From positions 1 to 34,238 of the forward strand of contig DMDF01000021.1 of NCBI GenBank assembly GCA_003446605.1: 34,238 nucleotides of DNA, in the 5' to 3' direction. The stretch comes from Anaerolineaceae bacterium. Its GTDB lineage: Bacteria > Chloroflexota > Anaerolineae > Anaerolineales > Anaerolineaceae. The notes below the pieces were generated by a model, which was not told where the DNA came from, ran no database searches, and saw only the letters and a program-made list of their open reading frames with translations. The first letter of the stretch is position 1; every line of letters starts with the position of its first letter. The translations under genes were made by a program, and so were the position numbers. Of this stretch, positions 8,175 to 16,714 are shown piece after piece.

Positions 8175-9433
8175 CGATTGCAGGACACAAGAACAATGAC
8201 AGGCTAAAAATCAGCCAATTTGTTCTCAGTTTAATTGCATTTCTTCTTACACTTATCGCTACCGTCGGCTTTTTTGCTGGCGGCAGTGTTTTAAAACCGT
8301 ACCTCAATTCCGACAATCAGACATCCTCATTTTTTATTTCCATGGGATCCGTCAACGCATTATTGAGTGTGATCCACGGGTACTCTCTTTGGTATGCCTT
8401 GAAGAAACCAAAAGAACCCCGGCAATCAGCCTTTAAAAAGATACCTTCTTTTACCTGGGCTTCTATCGCACTACTCTGCCTGGCGGTTTTTTGTTTATTG
8501 CAGTTGCTAGCGGGGGTACAGCGATTTTTCTCACCACTTTATGCTTTCTTAACTCCGCTGGCTATTGCCATCCCCCTGTGGTGGTTCGTCGAATTTGGAA
8601 AAAGAAAGCTGCCTGCCATATCAGCACGAAAGATCAGCGGAGCGCTCAGCGTCGGTTCCAGTTACACTATGCTTTTCATTCTTTTTCTGGAGATCGTTTT
8701 CATTGCCTTTATCCTTGCAGCAGCTCTACTCTATCTATCATCACAACCACCCGTACAACAAGTGATGAAGTCTTTCTCATTTCCAGCAGATCTAGCCCAA
8801 ATTGATTTGCCGTTTTTAGAACGCTATCTGCGTGTGATCCTTCAGGAGCCCCTGCTGGTTTTGGGAATTTTCCTCGTGATCGGTTTTATCCTCCCGTTCA
8901 TTGAAGAGAGCATGAAGCCGATCACGCTTTGGGCTCTCCGCAATCGTTCGCTCTTAGCTTCAGATGGTTTTGTTTTAGGTCTTTATTTTGGAGCCGCCTT
9001 TGCTCTGGTAGAAAGTACACTCGCGATAAGCCAGCTTGGCTCAGAAATTTGGGTTGAAAGCATAGCCCTGCGTGCAGCCACATCGCTCATACACATCACT
9101 TGCAGCGGATTGGTAGGGTTTGGATATGCTACCTCAATGCAGTCGCAAAAAAGAGAAGAGAGTCCAAGACCTTTTTTGACAGCTGTATTTCTGCATGGAC
9201 TATGGAATTCCCTGGCGTTGTTATCGAGCTCTCGCCTGATAACAACCACGTTAAATATCACTCTGGCGCTACCAGAAATTTATGATATTCTTTTTCCCGC
9301 TGCTCTGGTCATTGAATGGATTGCAACATTGTTACTGTTATCACGCATGAATAAAGAATTGCAGCAAAATATCCATCCCCCGGAACATAACGAATTTAAT
9401 GATCTTAGTGTTCATACAAATGATGTAGAATAA
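8171..9433 (+). CDS. PrsW-like intramembrane metalloprotease
   Basis: A 420-residue polytopic membrane protein with about ten hydrophobic segments. The C-terminal half carries the motifs of the PrsW family: PFIEESMKP (Glu-Glu and Lys), FGAAFALVEST (Glu), HITCSGLVGFGYA (His) and FLHGLWNS (His). In B. subtilis, PrsW makes the first cut in the anti-sigma factor RsiW. All putative metal and catalytic residues appear present, so it is probably active. Its ATG overlaps the TGA of the DsbA/cyclophilin gene (ATGA), indicating coupled synthesis; an anti-sigma substrate is not in the window. Family identification is good, substrate unknown. Confidence 0.85.
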   Translation: MTIAGHKNNDRLKISQFVLSLIAFLLTLIATVGFFAGGSVLKPYLNSDNQTSSFFISMGSVNALLSVIHGYSLWYALKKPKEPRQSAFKKIPSFTWASIALLCLAVFCLLQLLAGVQRFFSPLYAFLTPLAIAIPLWWFVEFGKRKLPAISARKISGALSVGSSYTMLFILFLEIVFIAFILAAALLYLSSQPPVQQVMKSFSFPADLAQIDLPFLERYLRVILQEPLLVLGIFLVIGFILPFIEESMKPITLWALRNRSLLASDGFVLGLYFGAAFALVESTLAISQLGSEIWVESIALRAATSLIHITCSGLVGFGYATSMQSQKREESPRPFLTAVFLHGLWNSLALLSSSRLITTTLNITLALPEIYDILFPAALVIEWIATLLLLSRMNKELQQNIHPPEHNEFNDLSVHTNDVE

Positions 9434-9451
9434 AAATAGGAGAACAATGTA

Positions 9452-10111
9452 GTGAAAAGATCAACACTGCAGCGTATTGTCCGTTTTTTAATGCGCTCAA
9501 TTACTGATACTGAATTCTTTGGGTTAGAGAACATTCCCGCAGAGGGAGGGGTGATTATTGCTCTCAATCACCTCAGTTATATTGATATCCCGGTCTTATT
9601 TGTCAACCCACGCCGGTCAGATATTACTGCATTGATCACAACGAAATATAAAACGCATGCCTTCATCCGCTGGTTTTCTGAGACTGCTGAAGGAATTTGG
9701 ATCGATCGAGATGTAGCGGATTTTACCGCTATTCGAAAAGCATCTCAAGCACTGGCGCAGGGTAAAGCTCTGGGTATTTCACCTGAGGGTACCCGCAGCC
9801 AGAATCATGAATTAGCCGAGGGGAAACAGGGTACCGCATTGTTAGCCCTCAAAAGCAATGTGCCAATCGTGCCAGTGGGTATTCAAGGAACTGAATTTGC
9901 CATTGACAAATTTAAGCATTTTAAAAAACCTCATATGATCGCACGCTTTGGTCAAACATTTACTTTGGCTCCCATTGATGATGCTGTCAACCGTGCAGAA
10001 ACACTGCAGTGCTACACAGAAGAGATCATGTGCCGCATTGCTGTATTGCTGCCAGAAAAATACCGGGGGTTTTACAAGGATCACCCTCGATTGCAAGAAT
10101 TTGCCATTTAA
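9452..10111 (+). CDS. 1-acyl-glycerol-3-phosphate acyltransferase (PlsC-like)
   Basis: A 219-residue membrane-associated acyltransferase of phospholipid synthesis. The HX4D catalytic motif is H40-LSYI-D45, and the second motif SPEGTRS (about 110-116) is present, as is the substrate-site PIVPVGIQG block. The start is a GTG at 9452, with AGGAGA 8 bp upstream. An ATG at 9447 between them is immediately followed by a stop codon (ATG TAG) and cannot be used. It follows the PrsW-like gene by 18 bp and precedes comEC by 2 bp, so it belongs to the same transcription unit. Acyl donor and position specificity are inferred from family only. Confidence 0.93.
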   Translation: MKRSTLQRIVRFLMRSITDTEFFGLENIPAEGGVIIALNHLSYIDIPVLFVNPRRSDITALITTKYKTHAFIRWFSETAEGIWIDRDVADFTAIRKASQALAQGKALGISPEGTRSQNHELAEGKQGTALLALKSNVPIVPVGIQGTEFAIDKFKHFKKPHMIARFGQTFTLAPIDDAVNRAETLQCYTEEIMCRIAVLLPEKYRGFYKDHPRLQEFAI

Positions 10112-10113
10112 CC

Positions 10114-11643
10114 ATGCCTAAACTGGTGCTTCTCTGGCTTTCAGCAGGTTTTATAGCTGGAATTGTCATCGCCGGAGAAGCATCTTTTGTTATTTCACTC
10201 TGGCAGTTGAGTATTGGTATCATCGCGGGGGTTCTAATTGCTTTTTTCCTCAAGAAAAAAAATTTCTTGAGGAGTGTCTTTGTGGTCTTACTGGTAACTG
10301 CTTTTCTGCTTGGTATGGCGCGATATCAATCTGAAGAAGTAAATCCACAATCAGGTAAAAGCGTTCTTTCTCTTTCCGAATGCAAGTCGTGCAATATGCA
10401 TGTGATCGTGCAGGAACCCTCTCGCGAATATATTACCTACAGCGAAACAAAGTTAAAGCTGGTTCAATATCAGGATAAAGACGGTGTCTGGCATTCTGAT
10501 GAAGCTATCCTGGTGATGCGCTTGCCGGCTTCGTTTCATTTTGAATATCATGCACAGATCACCCTGCAAGGAGAATTGGTATCCGCAATCAAACCAGGGG
10601 AAAAACCACATACCTCTTGGCTGAAAAGAAACCGGGTTGATTATCAAATTTTCTATCCGACCATCTCCTCTGTAACACCACCCAGCGGTTCCTCGTTTAT
10701 AGGGAATTTATATGAACTCAAAACCACCGCATATCACGTTCTGCAAACCTTGATGCCTTTCCCCGAATCGGAGTTAATGGCAGGTATCTTATTGGGCATC
10801 GAATCAAGAATCCCGGAGTATCTGCGAGAAGCCTACCGTTTGACAGGAACCGCGCATATCATTGCCATCTCCGGGTTCAACATCTCGCTGCTTGCAAACA
10901 CCATCAGCCGCGTATTCCATCATATTTTTCCATCTCGTATTGGCGCACTGATTTCCATTATCACAATTGCCATCTATACCGTTTTGGTCGGTGCTCAGCC
11001 TGCAGTACTGCGAGCTGCACTGATGGGAATTCTCGCCATCCCGGCATACCTGATCGGGCGCAAGATCATCGGCGTGCATGCGCTTGCCATCGCAGCAGCC
11101 TGTATGGCTTTGGAGAATCCCTATATCCTATGGGATACTGGATTTCAACTTTCTTTTTGTGCTACCTTCGGAATTCTCACCTTTATTGATTATTTCACAG
11201 AAAAAACTGATATATTCCTGAATAAAATTGCTGCGCCATCCCAAAAATGGCTGCTGGGAATAATTAAAGAAAACACACTGACCACTTTGTGCGCTCAGAT
11301 TGCCACTCTCCCAATTCTCTTCAAGCATTTCGGTGAACTCCCGTTGATTGCTCCTCTAGTAAACATGCTCATTCTGCCCCTGCAGCCGGGTCTGATGCTA
11401 TCGGGAGGGATCGCTCTAGTGGCAGGTTTGATCTTCTATCCCTTTGGAAGAATTATGGGGTTGCTGACATGGATACTTGCGGCATTCAATGACCAGATCA
11501 TCCTGCTTTTTGCTCAAATACCACTCACCATAACACTTGAGGGAAATTTGTGGTACTGGATCGGTATTGGGATAAATCTGCTTCTACTTGTACACATTTT
11601 TCAGGAAAAGAAAAAATATGGGTGTGAACAACAGTTCACTTGA
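10114..11643 (+). CDS. comEC: ComEC/Rec2-type competence channel protein, short form
   Basis: A 509-residue polytopic membrane protein. Three to four N-terminal helices are followed by an exposed OB-like DUF4131 region (about 65-195), then the competence domain with its hallmark SRIPEYLREAYRLTGTAHIIAISGFNISLL (about 235-262) and a cluster of transmembrane helices to the end. ComEC moves single-stranded DNA across the membrane in transformation. The C-terminal metallo-beta-lactamase domain found in longer family members is absent: the protein ends a few residues after the last helix. The start at 10114 gives a normal N-terminus; earlier in-frame codons overlap plsC. Converges on the phosphatase gene with an 8-bp overlap. 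Whether it serves DNA uptake here is uncertain. Confidence 0.9.
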   Translation: MPKLVLLWLSAGFIAGIVIAGEASFVISLWQLSIGIIAGVLIAFFLKKKNFLRSVFVVLLVTAFLLGMARYQSEEVNPQSGKSVLSLSECKSCNMHVIVQEPSREYITYSETKLKLVQYQDKDGVWHSDEAILVMRLPASFHFEYHAQITLQGELVSAIKPGEKPHTSWLKRNRVDYQIFYPTISSVTPPSGSSFIGNLYELKTTAYHVLQTLMPFPESELMAGILLGIESRIPEYLREAYRLTGTAHIIAISGFNISLLANTISRVFHHIFPSRIGALISIITIAIYTVLVGAQPAVLRAALMGILAIPAYLIGRKIIGVHALAIAAACMALENPYILWDTGFQLSFCATFGILTFIDYFTEKTDIFLNKIAAPSQKWLLGIIKENTLTTLCAQIATLPILFKHFGELPLIAPLVNMLILPLQPGLMLSGGIALVAGLIFYPFGRIMGLLTWILAAFNDQIILLFAQIPLTITLEGNLWYWIGIGINLLLLVHIFQEKKKYGCEQQFT

Positions 11644-12904
11644 GATCTTTCTCGTCAGCGGTACGTTTCCACACAACCACCGTCAAGTCGTCATGAGAGG
11701 AAGCTTCTTTCCGCTCACCACATAAATACTCTCTCAGCATCGCAACGATCTGGTCGGGGTCTGCGTTTCGATGGCGGTGGATAAAATCCTGCAATTCTAC
11801 TTCATCGAACGGTTTTTGGCGAACCACTGCATCAAGGACCCCATCTGTATAAAGGAAAAGAAAATCGCCCTTTTGCATATGTATCTGTTTTTGTTCATAT
11901 GAGATGTAGGGTTCTAATCCCAATGCCATGCCCGTGGGTGTTAATGGGGTCATTTTCCCCGTCTTCCTTTCGTAATACATAGGAGGATTGTGCCCACCAT
12001 TCACATACGTCAGCACCCCGGTCTTTTGGTCGAGGATTGCAAAGAACATGGTGACAAACATGCTTTCCTGTGCATCCTGATGAATCAAGTAGTTGGTACG
12101 CGTGATGATCTCTGCTGCGCTCCCATGCGATTTAAGTACCGCACGTAAGATCGTCCTTGATAAAGCCATGAAAAGACCGGCTGGCATACCCTTATCGGAT
12201 ACATCTGCGATCACCACCGCGAGCGTGTGGTCATCCACGGGAACAAAATCAAAAAAATCTCCGCCTACCTCATAAGCCGGCTGCCAGCAAAAGGCACCCT
12301 TCCAACCTGTATATTGCGGTACGTTTTTAGGGATCATGCTTTCCTGTACATCGCGCGCCATCTGCATTTCGTGCTGCATACGTCCTTTTTCCAGCGCGAC
12401 CTGCTGCAAGCGCGAATTATCGATCAACAACCCGATGCCGGGCGCAAGAGACTCAACCAGTTCAAGATCCTCCCATGTGAAAGTATGGTCGGTTGTAATC
12501 TGCGGGAGATACAGGATTCCCATGAGATTTCCAAATACAACTATGGGTACACACAAAAATGCTTGAATGTGAAAGGCTTGCACGCTCATATAACTTGTAA
12601 AACGTTTATCTGTTTGGGTATCTTGTGAGAAAACGGGCTCTCCGGTCGCGAGGATGGTTTCAAGCATCCTCTGAGGGATCATCGCCTGTTCCAGGGGAAT
12701 ATTTTCACGGGTATTCCTGCGTAAAACGTAGGGTATCAGTTCATGCTGCTCAGATATGGTAAATAAATAACCTTGATCAGAATTCGTGATAGCGATAATT
12801 TCATCCAATATTTTGTTTATGGTTTGTTGTGTGTCACCACTCTCCCCCAATTCTTTACCGTTGCGGTAAAGAAAGTTAAGCTTTTCCTGCAGGTTATCTA
12901 TCAA
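11636..12904 (-). CDS. GAF-domain serine phosphatase (SpoIIE/RsbU type)
   Basis: A 422-residue cytosolic regulator. An N-terminal GAF domain (about 10-160) is joined by a helical linker (about 160-190) to a SpoIIE-type PP2C phosphatase domain (about 195-415). The metal-binding acidic residues are present: GGDFFD, VIADVSDKG and DDLTVVVWK. FLYTDGVLDA is a further conserved block. Such proteins dephosphorylate anti-anti-sigma factors in partner-switching pathways; no anti-sigma or antagonist gene is in the window. The start is a TTG at 12904 preceded by AAAAGGAGCGG at good spacing. Its 3' end overlaps comEC by 8 bp, tail to tail. Confidence 0.9.
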   Translation of the reverse strand: MIDNLQEKLNFLYRNGKELGESGDTQQTINKILDEIIAITNSDQGYLFTISEQHELIPYVLRRNTRENIPLEQAMIPQRMLETILATGEPVFSQDTQTDKRFTSYMSVQAFHIQAFLCVPIVVFGNLMGILYLPQITTDHTFTWEDLELVESLAPGIGLLIDNSRLQQVALEKGRMQHEMQMARDVQESMIPKNVPQYTGWKGAFCWQPAYEVGGDFFDFVPVDDHTLAVVIADVSDKGMPAGLFMALSRTILRAVLKSHGSAAEIITRTNYLIHQDAQESMFVTMFFAILDQKTGVLTYVNGGHNPPMYYERKTGKMTPLTPTGMALGLEPYISYEQKQIHMQKGDFLFLYTDGVLDAVVRQKPFDEVELQDFIHRHRNADPDQIVAMLREYLCGERKEASSHDDLTVVVWKRTADEKDLK

Positions 12905-13051
12905 GAAACCGCTCCTTTTGGTTAATCATATATACTCCCAATGGGTATCTTCATTGCGTAATATTTTAGACCTTTTTTATCCACATTTTTTATTAATGCT
13001 CCATTAACGTTAAAAGCGACTAAAATTGGGAATCACACCGGAAGGACACGC

Positions 13052-13474
13052 ATGAATTGGTTAAAAACAACACTCCAGATTGACACACACGGGAAAGGAA
13101 TGATCGAAATCACTTCTCATATCCAGACTGCACTGCGAGAGTGGAATGTGCAGGAAGGGATGTGTTATCTTTTTCTTCCTCACACCAGTGCATCTCTTGT
13201 AACTAGCGAAGCCTTTGATCCAAGCGCTCGCCATGACATAGAAGAATTTTATGAACGTCTGGCGCCAGAAAGGCAAGATTGGTACCGTCACACCATCGAG
13301 GGAGCAGATGATTCCCCCTCTCATTTACGTACAACCCTGACCCAAAGCAGTTTGACAATCCCCATTGATAATGGCTTGCTGGCATTGGGTACATGGCAGG
13401 GAATTTTTCTTTTTGAACACCGCACCCGCCCTCATCGCCGCCAGGTCTTGCTGCGCTGTTTGAAAGTGAATTAG
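13052..13474 (+). CDS. YjbQ / UPF0047 family protein
   Basis: A 140-residue protein of the YjbQ/UPF0047 family, reported to have thiamine-phosphate synthase side activity; its true role is not settled. The conserved LPHTSASLVTSEAFDPS block and the GADDSPSHLRTTL and WQGIFLFEHR motifs span the whole length, so it is complete. ATG at 13052 is preceded by GGAAGGACACGC. The next gene starts one base after its stop, so the two are probably co-transcribed. Opposite the phosphatase, the 147-bp intergenic region must hold promoters for both directions. Confidence 0.88.
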   Translation: MNWLKTTLQIDTHGKGMIEITSHIQTALREWNVQEGMCYLFLPHTSASLVTSEAFDPSARHDIEEFYERLAPERQDWYRHTIEGADDSPSHLRTTLTQSSLTIPIDNGLLALGTWQGIFLFEHRTRPHRRQVLLRCLKVN

Positions 13475-13475
13475 C

Positions 13476-14420
13476 ATGAACCCCAAGCAGGATCCCTTAT
13501 TCTTATCAAAAGCCAAAATGGTACTGGCTGTTATTTTCTGGGGTGGATCTTTCATCGCTATCAAAGTAGCTGTAGGTGAATCCTCACCAGCTGCGGTGGT
13601 ATGGCTGCGCTTTTTGATTGGCGTGTTATGTCTCTTCCCTATCATCCTTCAAAAAAACCTGCTGCACCTTTCCGGGTGGAAAGAGGTGTTGGAATATACC
13701 CTGCTGGGAGCAATGGGAGTAACCCTGCACCAGTGGTTGCAATCCACCGGGTTAGTTACTTCTCAGGCTTCCACAACCGCCTGGATCGTGGCATCCACGC
13801 CCTTGTTCATGGTCTTGTTTAGCCGATTATTTCTCCGTGAAAAGCTGGGGAAATTTAGTGTGCTCGGCATCGCGCTGGCAAGTGCAGGGGTATTGCTGGT
13901 GGTCAGTAATGGAGACATCCGCGGTATTTTCCAAACTGGATTTAGCGCCCCGGGCGATGTGTATGTTTTGCTAAGTGCCCCAAACTGGGCAGTCTATTCT
14001 ATCCTCCTCAGCCGCACCCTACAAAGACGTTCCGCTTTGAAAACGACTTTCTTTTCCATGCTGTTTGGTTGGTTGCTCACCAGCATCCAATTTGTGGTTG
14101 AAAAAAGCTGGCAAAATTTTTACACATTCACCATTTCTGGATGGATCAGCATCCTGTATCTGGGTGTATTCTGCACATTCCTGGCATATCTTTTCTATTA
14201 TGACGCACTGCAAAACTTGACTTCAGCCAGTGTGGGAGCGTACCTTTATATCGAGCCAATCGCCACCATGCTCATTGCAGCTGTCGTCCTAGGCGAAAGG
14301 ATAACACTGCCCTCTGTACTGGGTGGTGCTTTGATCGTATTCGGCATCAGCCTGGTTAATAAAAAAAAGCAGCCTGCCAATATGCCGGCAAAAAAACTTT
14401 CCTTGAAGATAGATGATTAA
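13476..14420 (+). CDS. EamA-family drug/metabolite transporter
   Basis: A 314-residue inner-membrane protein with ten predicted hydrophobic segments in two five-helix EamA repeats, each beginning with a pattern like IFWGGSFIAIKVAV (about residues 15-28) and, in the second half, APNWAVYSILLSRTL. The C-terminus is basic and cytoplasmic. Substrate cannot be inferred. It starts one base after the yjbQ stop, so it is probably translated from the same message. A short hairpin with a T-run overlaps its stop codon. Confidence 0.85.
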   Translation: MNPKQDPLFLSKAKMVLAVIFWGGSFIAIKVAVGESSPAAVVWLRFLIGVLCLFPIILQKNLLHLSGWKEVLEYTLLGAMGVTLHQWLQSTGLVTSQASTTAWIVASTPLFMVLFSRLFLREKLGKFSVLGIALASAGVLLVVSNGDIRGIFQTGFSAPGDVYVLLSAPNWAVYSILLSRTLQRRSALKTTFFSMLFGWLLTSIQFVVEKSWQNFYTFTISGWISILYLGVFCTFLAYLFYYDALQNLTSASVGAYLYIEPIATMLIAAVVLGERITLPSVLGGALIVFGISLVNKKKQPANMPAKKLSLKIDD

Positions 14421-14437
14421 TAACACAATCATTTTTG
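14413..14437 (+). terminator. Possible weak terminator after EamA gene
   Basis: ATGATT (14413-14418) and AATCAT (14427-14432) form a 6-bp AT-rich stem with an 8-nt loop, followed by TTTTTG. It ends transcription of the yjbQ-EamA unit if functional. The stem is weak, so this is only suggestive. Confidence 0.35.
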
Positions 14438-14515
14438 TAAAGATAAAGAGCATTGCAAGAGTTCGTTTTCCACCCCATAATACTATCCATCAATTATGAT
14501 CAGGATTATTGTATA

Positions 14516-14544
14516 TTGGTTTCTTCTAACGCCTTTGTTACAAT
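14516..14544 (+). promoter_or_regulatory. Sigma-70-like promoter for DinB-like gene
   Basis: TTGGTT (14516-14521), a 17-bp spacer and TACAAT (14539-14544) match a housekeeping promoter well. The predicted transcription start near 14551 lies 25 nt before the chosen ATG at 14576 and excludes ATGs further upstream. Confidence 0.5.
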
Positions 14545-14575
14545 GAAGAAACAACCAACAAAAAGCAGGTACCTA

Positions 14576-15286
14576 ATGACCATAAAAGACAAAATAAAAA
14601 AAATCATCGAAGTCGTTTCTGCTGATCAGCAAAAACTGCTTGATAATCTGACCGAACAAGAAAAAGAAGAGATCGGTTCCGTGAAACGCTGGTCATTTAA
14701 GAACGTACTCATTCACAGTACATTTTGGTGGAATATCTTCCTTGAAAATCTTCAAGATAGCGCGGATGGAAAAGAAATTAAGAAAACGCCTGAAGATATC
14801 AATCAAATCAACGATCAGTTGCTGGAGAAACACTGCCATGACAGTTGGGAATCCGTTCTGAAAGAAAACACGCAGGTCAGGGAGAATATATTGAAATGGC
14901 TCGAATCTTTTTCCGAAGATGAGTTAATGGATACGGAATTATACGAATGGACGCATGGTCGTGCGTTGTACCACCAATTTTTGGGGGATTGCTGGCATGA
15001 CGAGTGGCATTTCTCTCGCTATCTTGCCGAACACGATAGGCTGGATGAAGGGGTAGCGCTACAGGAGAATCTGGTAGCACAACTCAAGATCCTGCCCGAA
15101 TGGGAATACATCGCTGTGTATAATCTGGCATGTTTCTATTCGGTCTCTGGCATGAAACCGGAAGCCATCACCACGCTGAAAAAAGCACTCAAGATGCGCC
15201 CGGATATGAAAGAGTGGTCCAAAGAAGACCCCGATTTTGAGAATATCCGCAACGAACCGGAATATAAAAAGATCTACGAAGATTAG
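14576..15286 (+). CDS. DinB/DfsB-like helix-bundle protein with C-terminal TPR
   Basis: A 236-residue soluble protein. The first about 150 residues fit the DinB-like four-helix bundle (IKKIIEVVSADQQKLLDNLTEQEKEEI..., VKRWSFKNVLIHSTFWWNIFLENL, and a later GRALYHQFLGDCWHDEWHFSRYLAEHDRL with the histidines typical of metal-binding members). The last about 70 residues form a TPR-like repeat pair (YIAVYNLACFYSVSGMKPEAITTLKKALKMRPDMKEW). The start at 14576 follows GCAGGT and a promoter; earlier ATG at 14543 overlaps the -10 box. Function is unknown; DinB-fold enzymes often transfer or detoxify small thiols. Fusion order is direct from sequence, domain naming is inference. Confidence 0.6.
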   Translation: MTIKDKIKKIIEVVSADQQKLLDNLTEQEKEEIGSVKRWSFKNVLIHSTFWWNIFLENLQDSADGKEIKKTPEDINQINDQLLEKHCHDSWESVLKENTQVRENILKWLESFSEDELMDTELYEWTHGRALYHQFLGDCWHDEWHFSRYLAEHDRLDEGVALQENLVAQLKILPEWEYIAVYNLACFYSVSGMKPEAITTLKKALKMRPDMKEWSKEDPDFENIRNEPEYKKIYED

Positions 15287-15333
15287 ACTTCATCCGTTCG
15301 AATCAAAATAATCGAACATATATTAAAACAGCG

Positions 15334-15912
15334 TCATTGGTTTAACTGTAAGATAGCCTGAATCTGTGGGGAGATCTGCTCTGTAAAAAACTCAGCATTC
15401 GTATGTTGTTTATCATTACTCCATTGCAGTGCCAACCCATAAATCGCCCAGCTAGCTGCCGTAGCCGCTAGTTTAGGATCCGTTGTTGAACCGGATTGTT
15501 CCAACCAATACTCCAACAAATCCCGAATTTCCTGTTTAACTTGTTTTTCTACCAGAATTTCAAATTGACTGCCAGTCGCTTTACAATGGGTTTTCGCCTG
15601 CATAATGAAATCACACACCGTCACAATCAGAATTTGTAAATTTTCTACACTATAGTGGCAAGCGCTCAATGTTCTTTTTTCCAGCTCCTGCCGAAAAGTT
15701 TGGGTAATATTGGTTTCAAGTAGGGCATATTTATCAACAAAATGAGCATAAAATGTGGAGCGGTTGATTTCTGCTCGCTCGGTGATATCCTGCACACTGA
15801 TCGATTGGAATCCTTTTTCTTCAAGAAGTTCATTAAACGCATGTTCGATTAAAGCCCGTGTGCGCTTCACACGGGGGTCAATACGCTGCTCAGTAGAAAT
15901 GTTTTCCAACAT
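15334..15912 (-). CDS. TetR-family transcriptional regulator
   Basis: A 192-residue regulator with an N-terminal TetR helix-turn-helix (ISVQDITERAEINRSTFYAHFVDKYALL, about residues 39-66) and a C-terminal ligand-binding region resembling TetR_C_7. Start ATG at 15912 has AAAGGAG upstream. It is divergent from a LUD-domain gene, and inverted repeats lie between them, one immediately next to its own ribosome binding site, as expected for an autoregulated local repressor. Its target is most likely the LUD gene, but this is inference. Confidence 0.9.
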   Translation of the reverse strand: MLENISTEQRIDPRVKRTRALIEHAFNELLEEKGFQSISVQDITERAEINRSTFYAHFVDKYALLETNITQTFRQELEKRTLSACHYSVENLQILIVTVCDFIMQAKTHCKATGSQFEILVEKQVKQEIRDLLEYWLEQSGSTTDPKLAATAASWAIYGLALQWSNDKQHTNAEFFTEQISPQIQAILQLNQ

Positions 15913-15921
15913 TTTTGCTCC

Positions 15922-15941
15922 TTTGTTGTTTTCCCAACAAA
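15922..15941. promoter_or_regulatory. Likely TetR operator, inverted repeat 1
   Basis: TTTGTTG (15922-15928) and CAACAAA (15935-15941) are exact inverted arms with a 6-bp spacer. It abuts the Shine-Dalgarno of the tetR gene, so binding would block its expression. It shares the GTTGTTTT...AACAA core with the repeat near 16000. Confidence 0.5.
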
Positions 15942-15996
15942 TATAGTTAATTGATGGTTGACCTATTATTGCAACACGAGTTTAATAGTCTACAGT

Positions 15997-16012
15997 TGTT
16001 GTTTTAACAACA
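15997..16012. promoter_or_regulatory. Likely TetR operator, inverted repeat 2
   Basis: TGTTGTT and AACAACA form 7-bp arms with a 2-bp spacer. The repeat overlaps the -35 hexamer of the predicted LUD promoter, so binding would block RNA polymerase. It resembles repeat 1. Confidence 0.5.
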
Positions 16013-16027
16013 TATATATGTTATCAT
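15999..16027 (+). promoter_or_regulatory. Promoter of LUD-domain gene
   Basis: TTGTTT (15999-16004), a 17-bp spacer and TATCAT (16022-16027) fit a sigma-70 promoter. The start site would be near 16034, about 22 nt ahead of the ATG. The spacer contains a perfect 14-bp palindrome AACATATATATGTT (16009-16022), and the -35 is overlapped by inverted repeat 2. Confidence 0.5.
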
Positions 16028-16055
16028 AAAATATAGAAATCAGGAGAAATACATC

Positions 16056-16685
16056 ATGACAAAATCGAAATTGACCCCCAATATGAAATATGCAGTCCTA
16101 GCCAGCGATCAGCAAATTGAGCGCACTGCCAAAGCCTTGGAAGCGAACGGCATTCATACGCTCATTGCTCAAAATGGCGAAGAAGCCAAAAGCAAATTGT
16201 TTGAGACCATTCCAGCGGGTGCAGAAGTGTTCACTGGCACCTCCCGCACCCTCGATGCGTTAGGCATTCCTGCAGAAGTAGATAAACGCTATGACTCGGT
16301 GCGCGTCAAACTGGCATCCATGGACAACAAGACCCAGATGCGCGAGATGATCAAACTGGGAGCCACCCCCGAATATATGATCGGCAGCGTGCATGCCGTG
16401 ACCGAAGATGGCTCGGTGGTGATCGCCTCCAACACCGGCAGCCAGTTAGCCGGGTATGCCGCCAGTGCTGCGCACGTGATCTGGGTGGTCGGCACGCAGA
16501 AGATCGTTCCTAATTTGGATGAAGCCATCAGACGCATTTATGAATATACTCTTCCTTTGGAAGACGAACGCATCTTACAGGCTTATGGCATAAACAGCAA
16601 TGTCAGTAAGTTATTGATTGTACACAAGGAGATTACCCCCGGGCGCACCAGCATGATTTTGGTCAAGGAAAATTTAGGCTTCTAA
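16056..16685 (+). CDS. LUD-domain protein (LutC/YkgG-like)
   Basis: A 209-residue single-domain LUD protein (formerly DUF162). The diagnostic segments are AGAEVFTGTSRTLDALGI, MIGSVHAVTEDGSVVIASNTGSQLA and HVIWVVGTQKIVPNLDEAIRRIYEY. LutC-type proteins take part in lactate oxidation complexes with LutA/LutB, but no LutA or LutB homologue is visible, so this is a stand-alone member of unknown role. AGGAGA precedes the ATG. It is divergent from the tetR gene with a controlled promoter between them. Its internal part is more GC-rich than its flanks. Confidence 0.85.
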   Translation: MTKSKLTPNMKYAVLASDQQIERTAKALEANGIHTLIAQNGEEAKSKLFETIPAGAEVFTGTSRTLDALGIPAEVDKRYDSVRVKLASMDNKTQMREMIKLGATPEYMIGSVHAVTEDGSVVIASNTGSQLAGYAASAAHVIWVVGTQKIVPNLDEAIRRIYEYTLPLEDERILQAYGINSNVSKLLIVHKEITPGRTSMILVKENLGF

Positions 16686-16714
16686 AGTTTGGTTTAACAA
16701 CAAAAGAAAGTGGA

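Noticed and set aside
9447..9452. ATG TAG between the Shine-Dalgarno and the plsC GTG
   Set aside because: A start codon directly followed by a stop can make no protein; it might slow initiation but there is no evidence for this.
16009..16022. AT-rich palindrome as a stand-alone operator
   Set aside because: Alternating AT palindromes arise easily in -10/-35 spacers; I keep it only as part of the promoter description.
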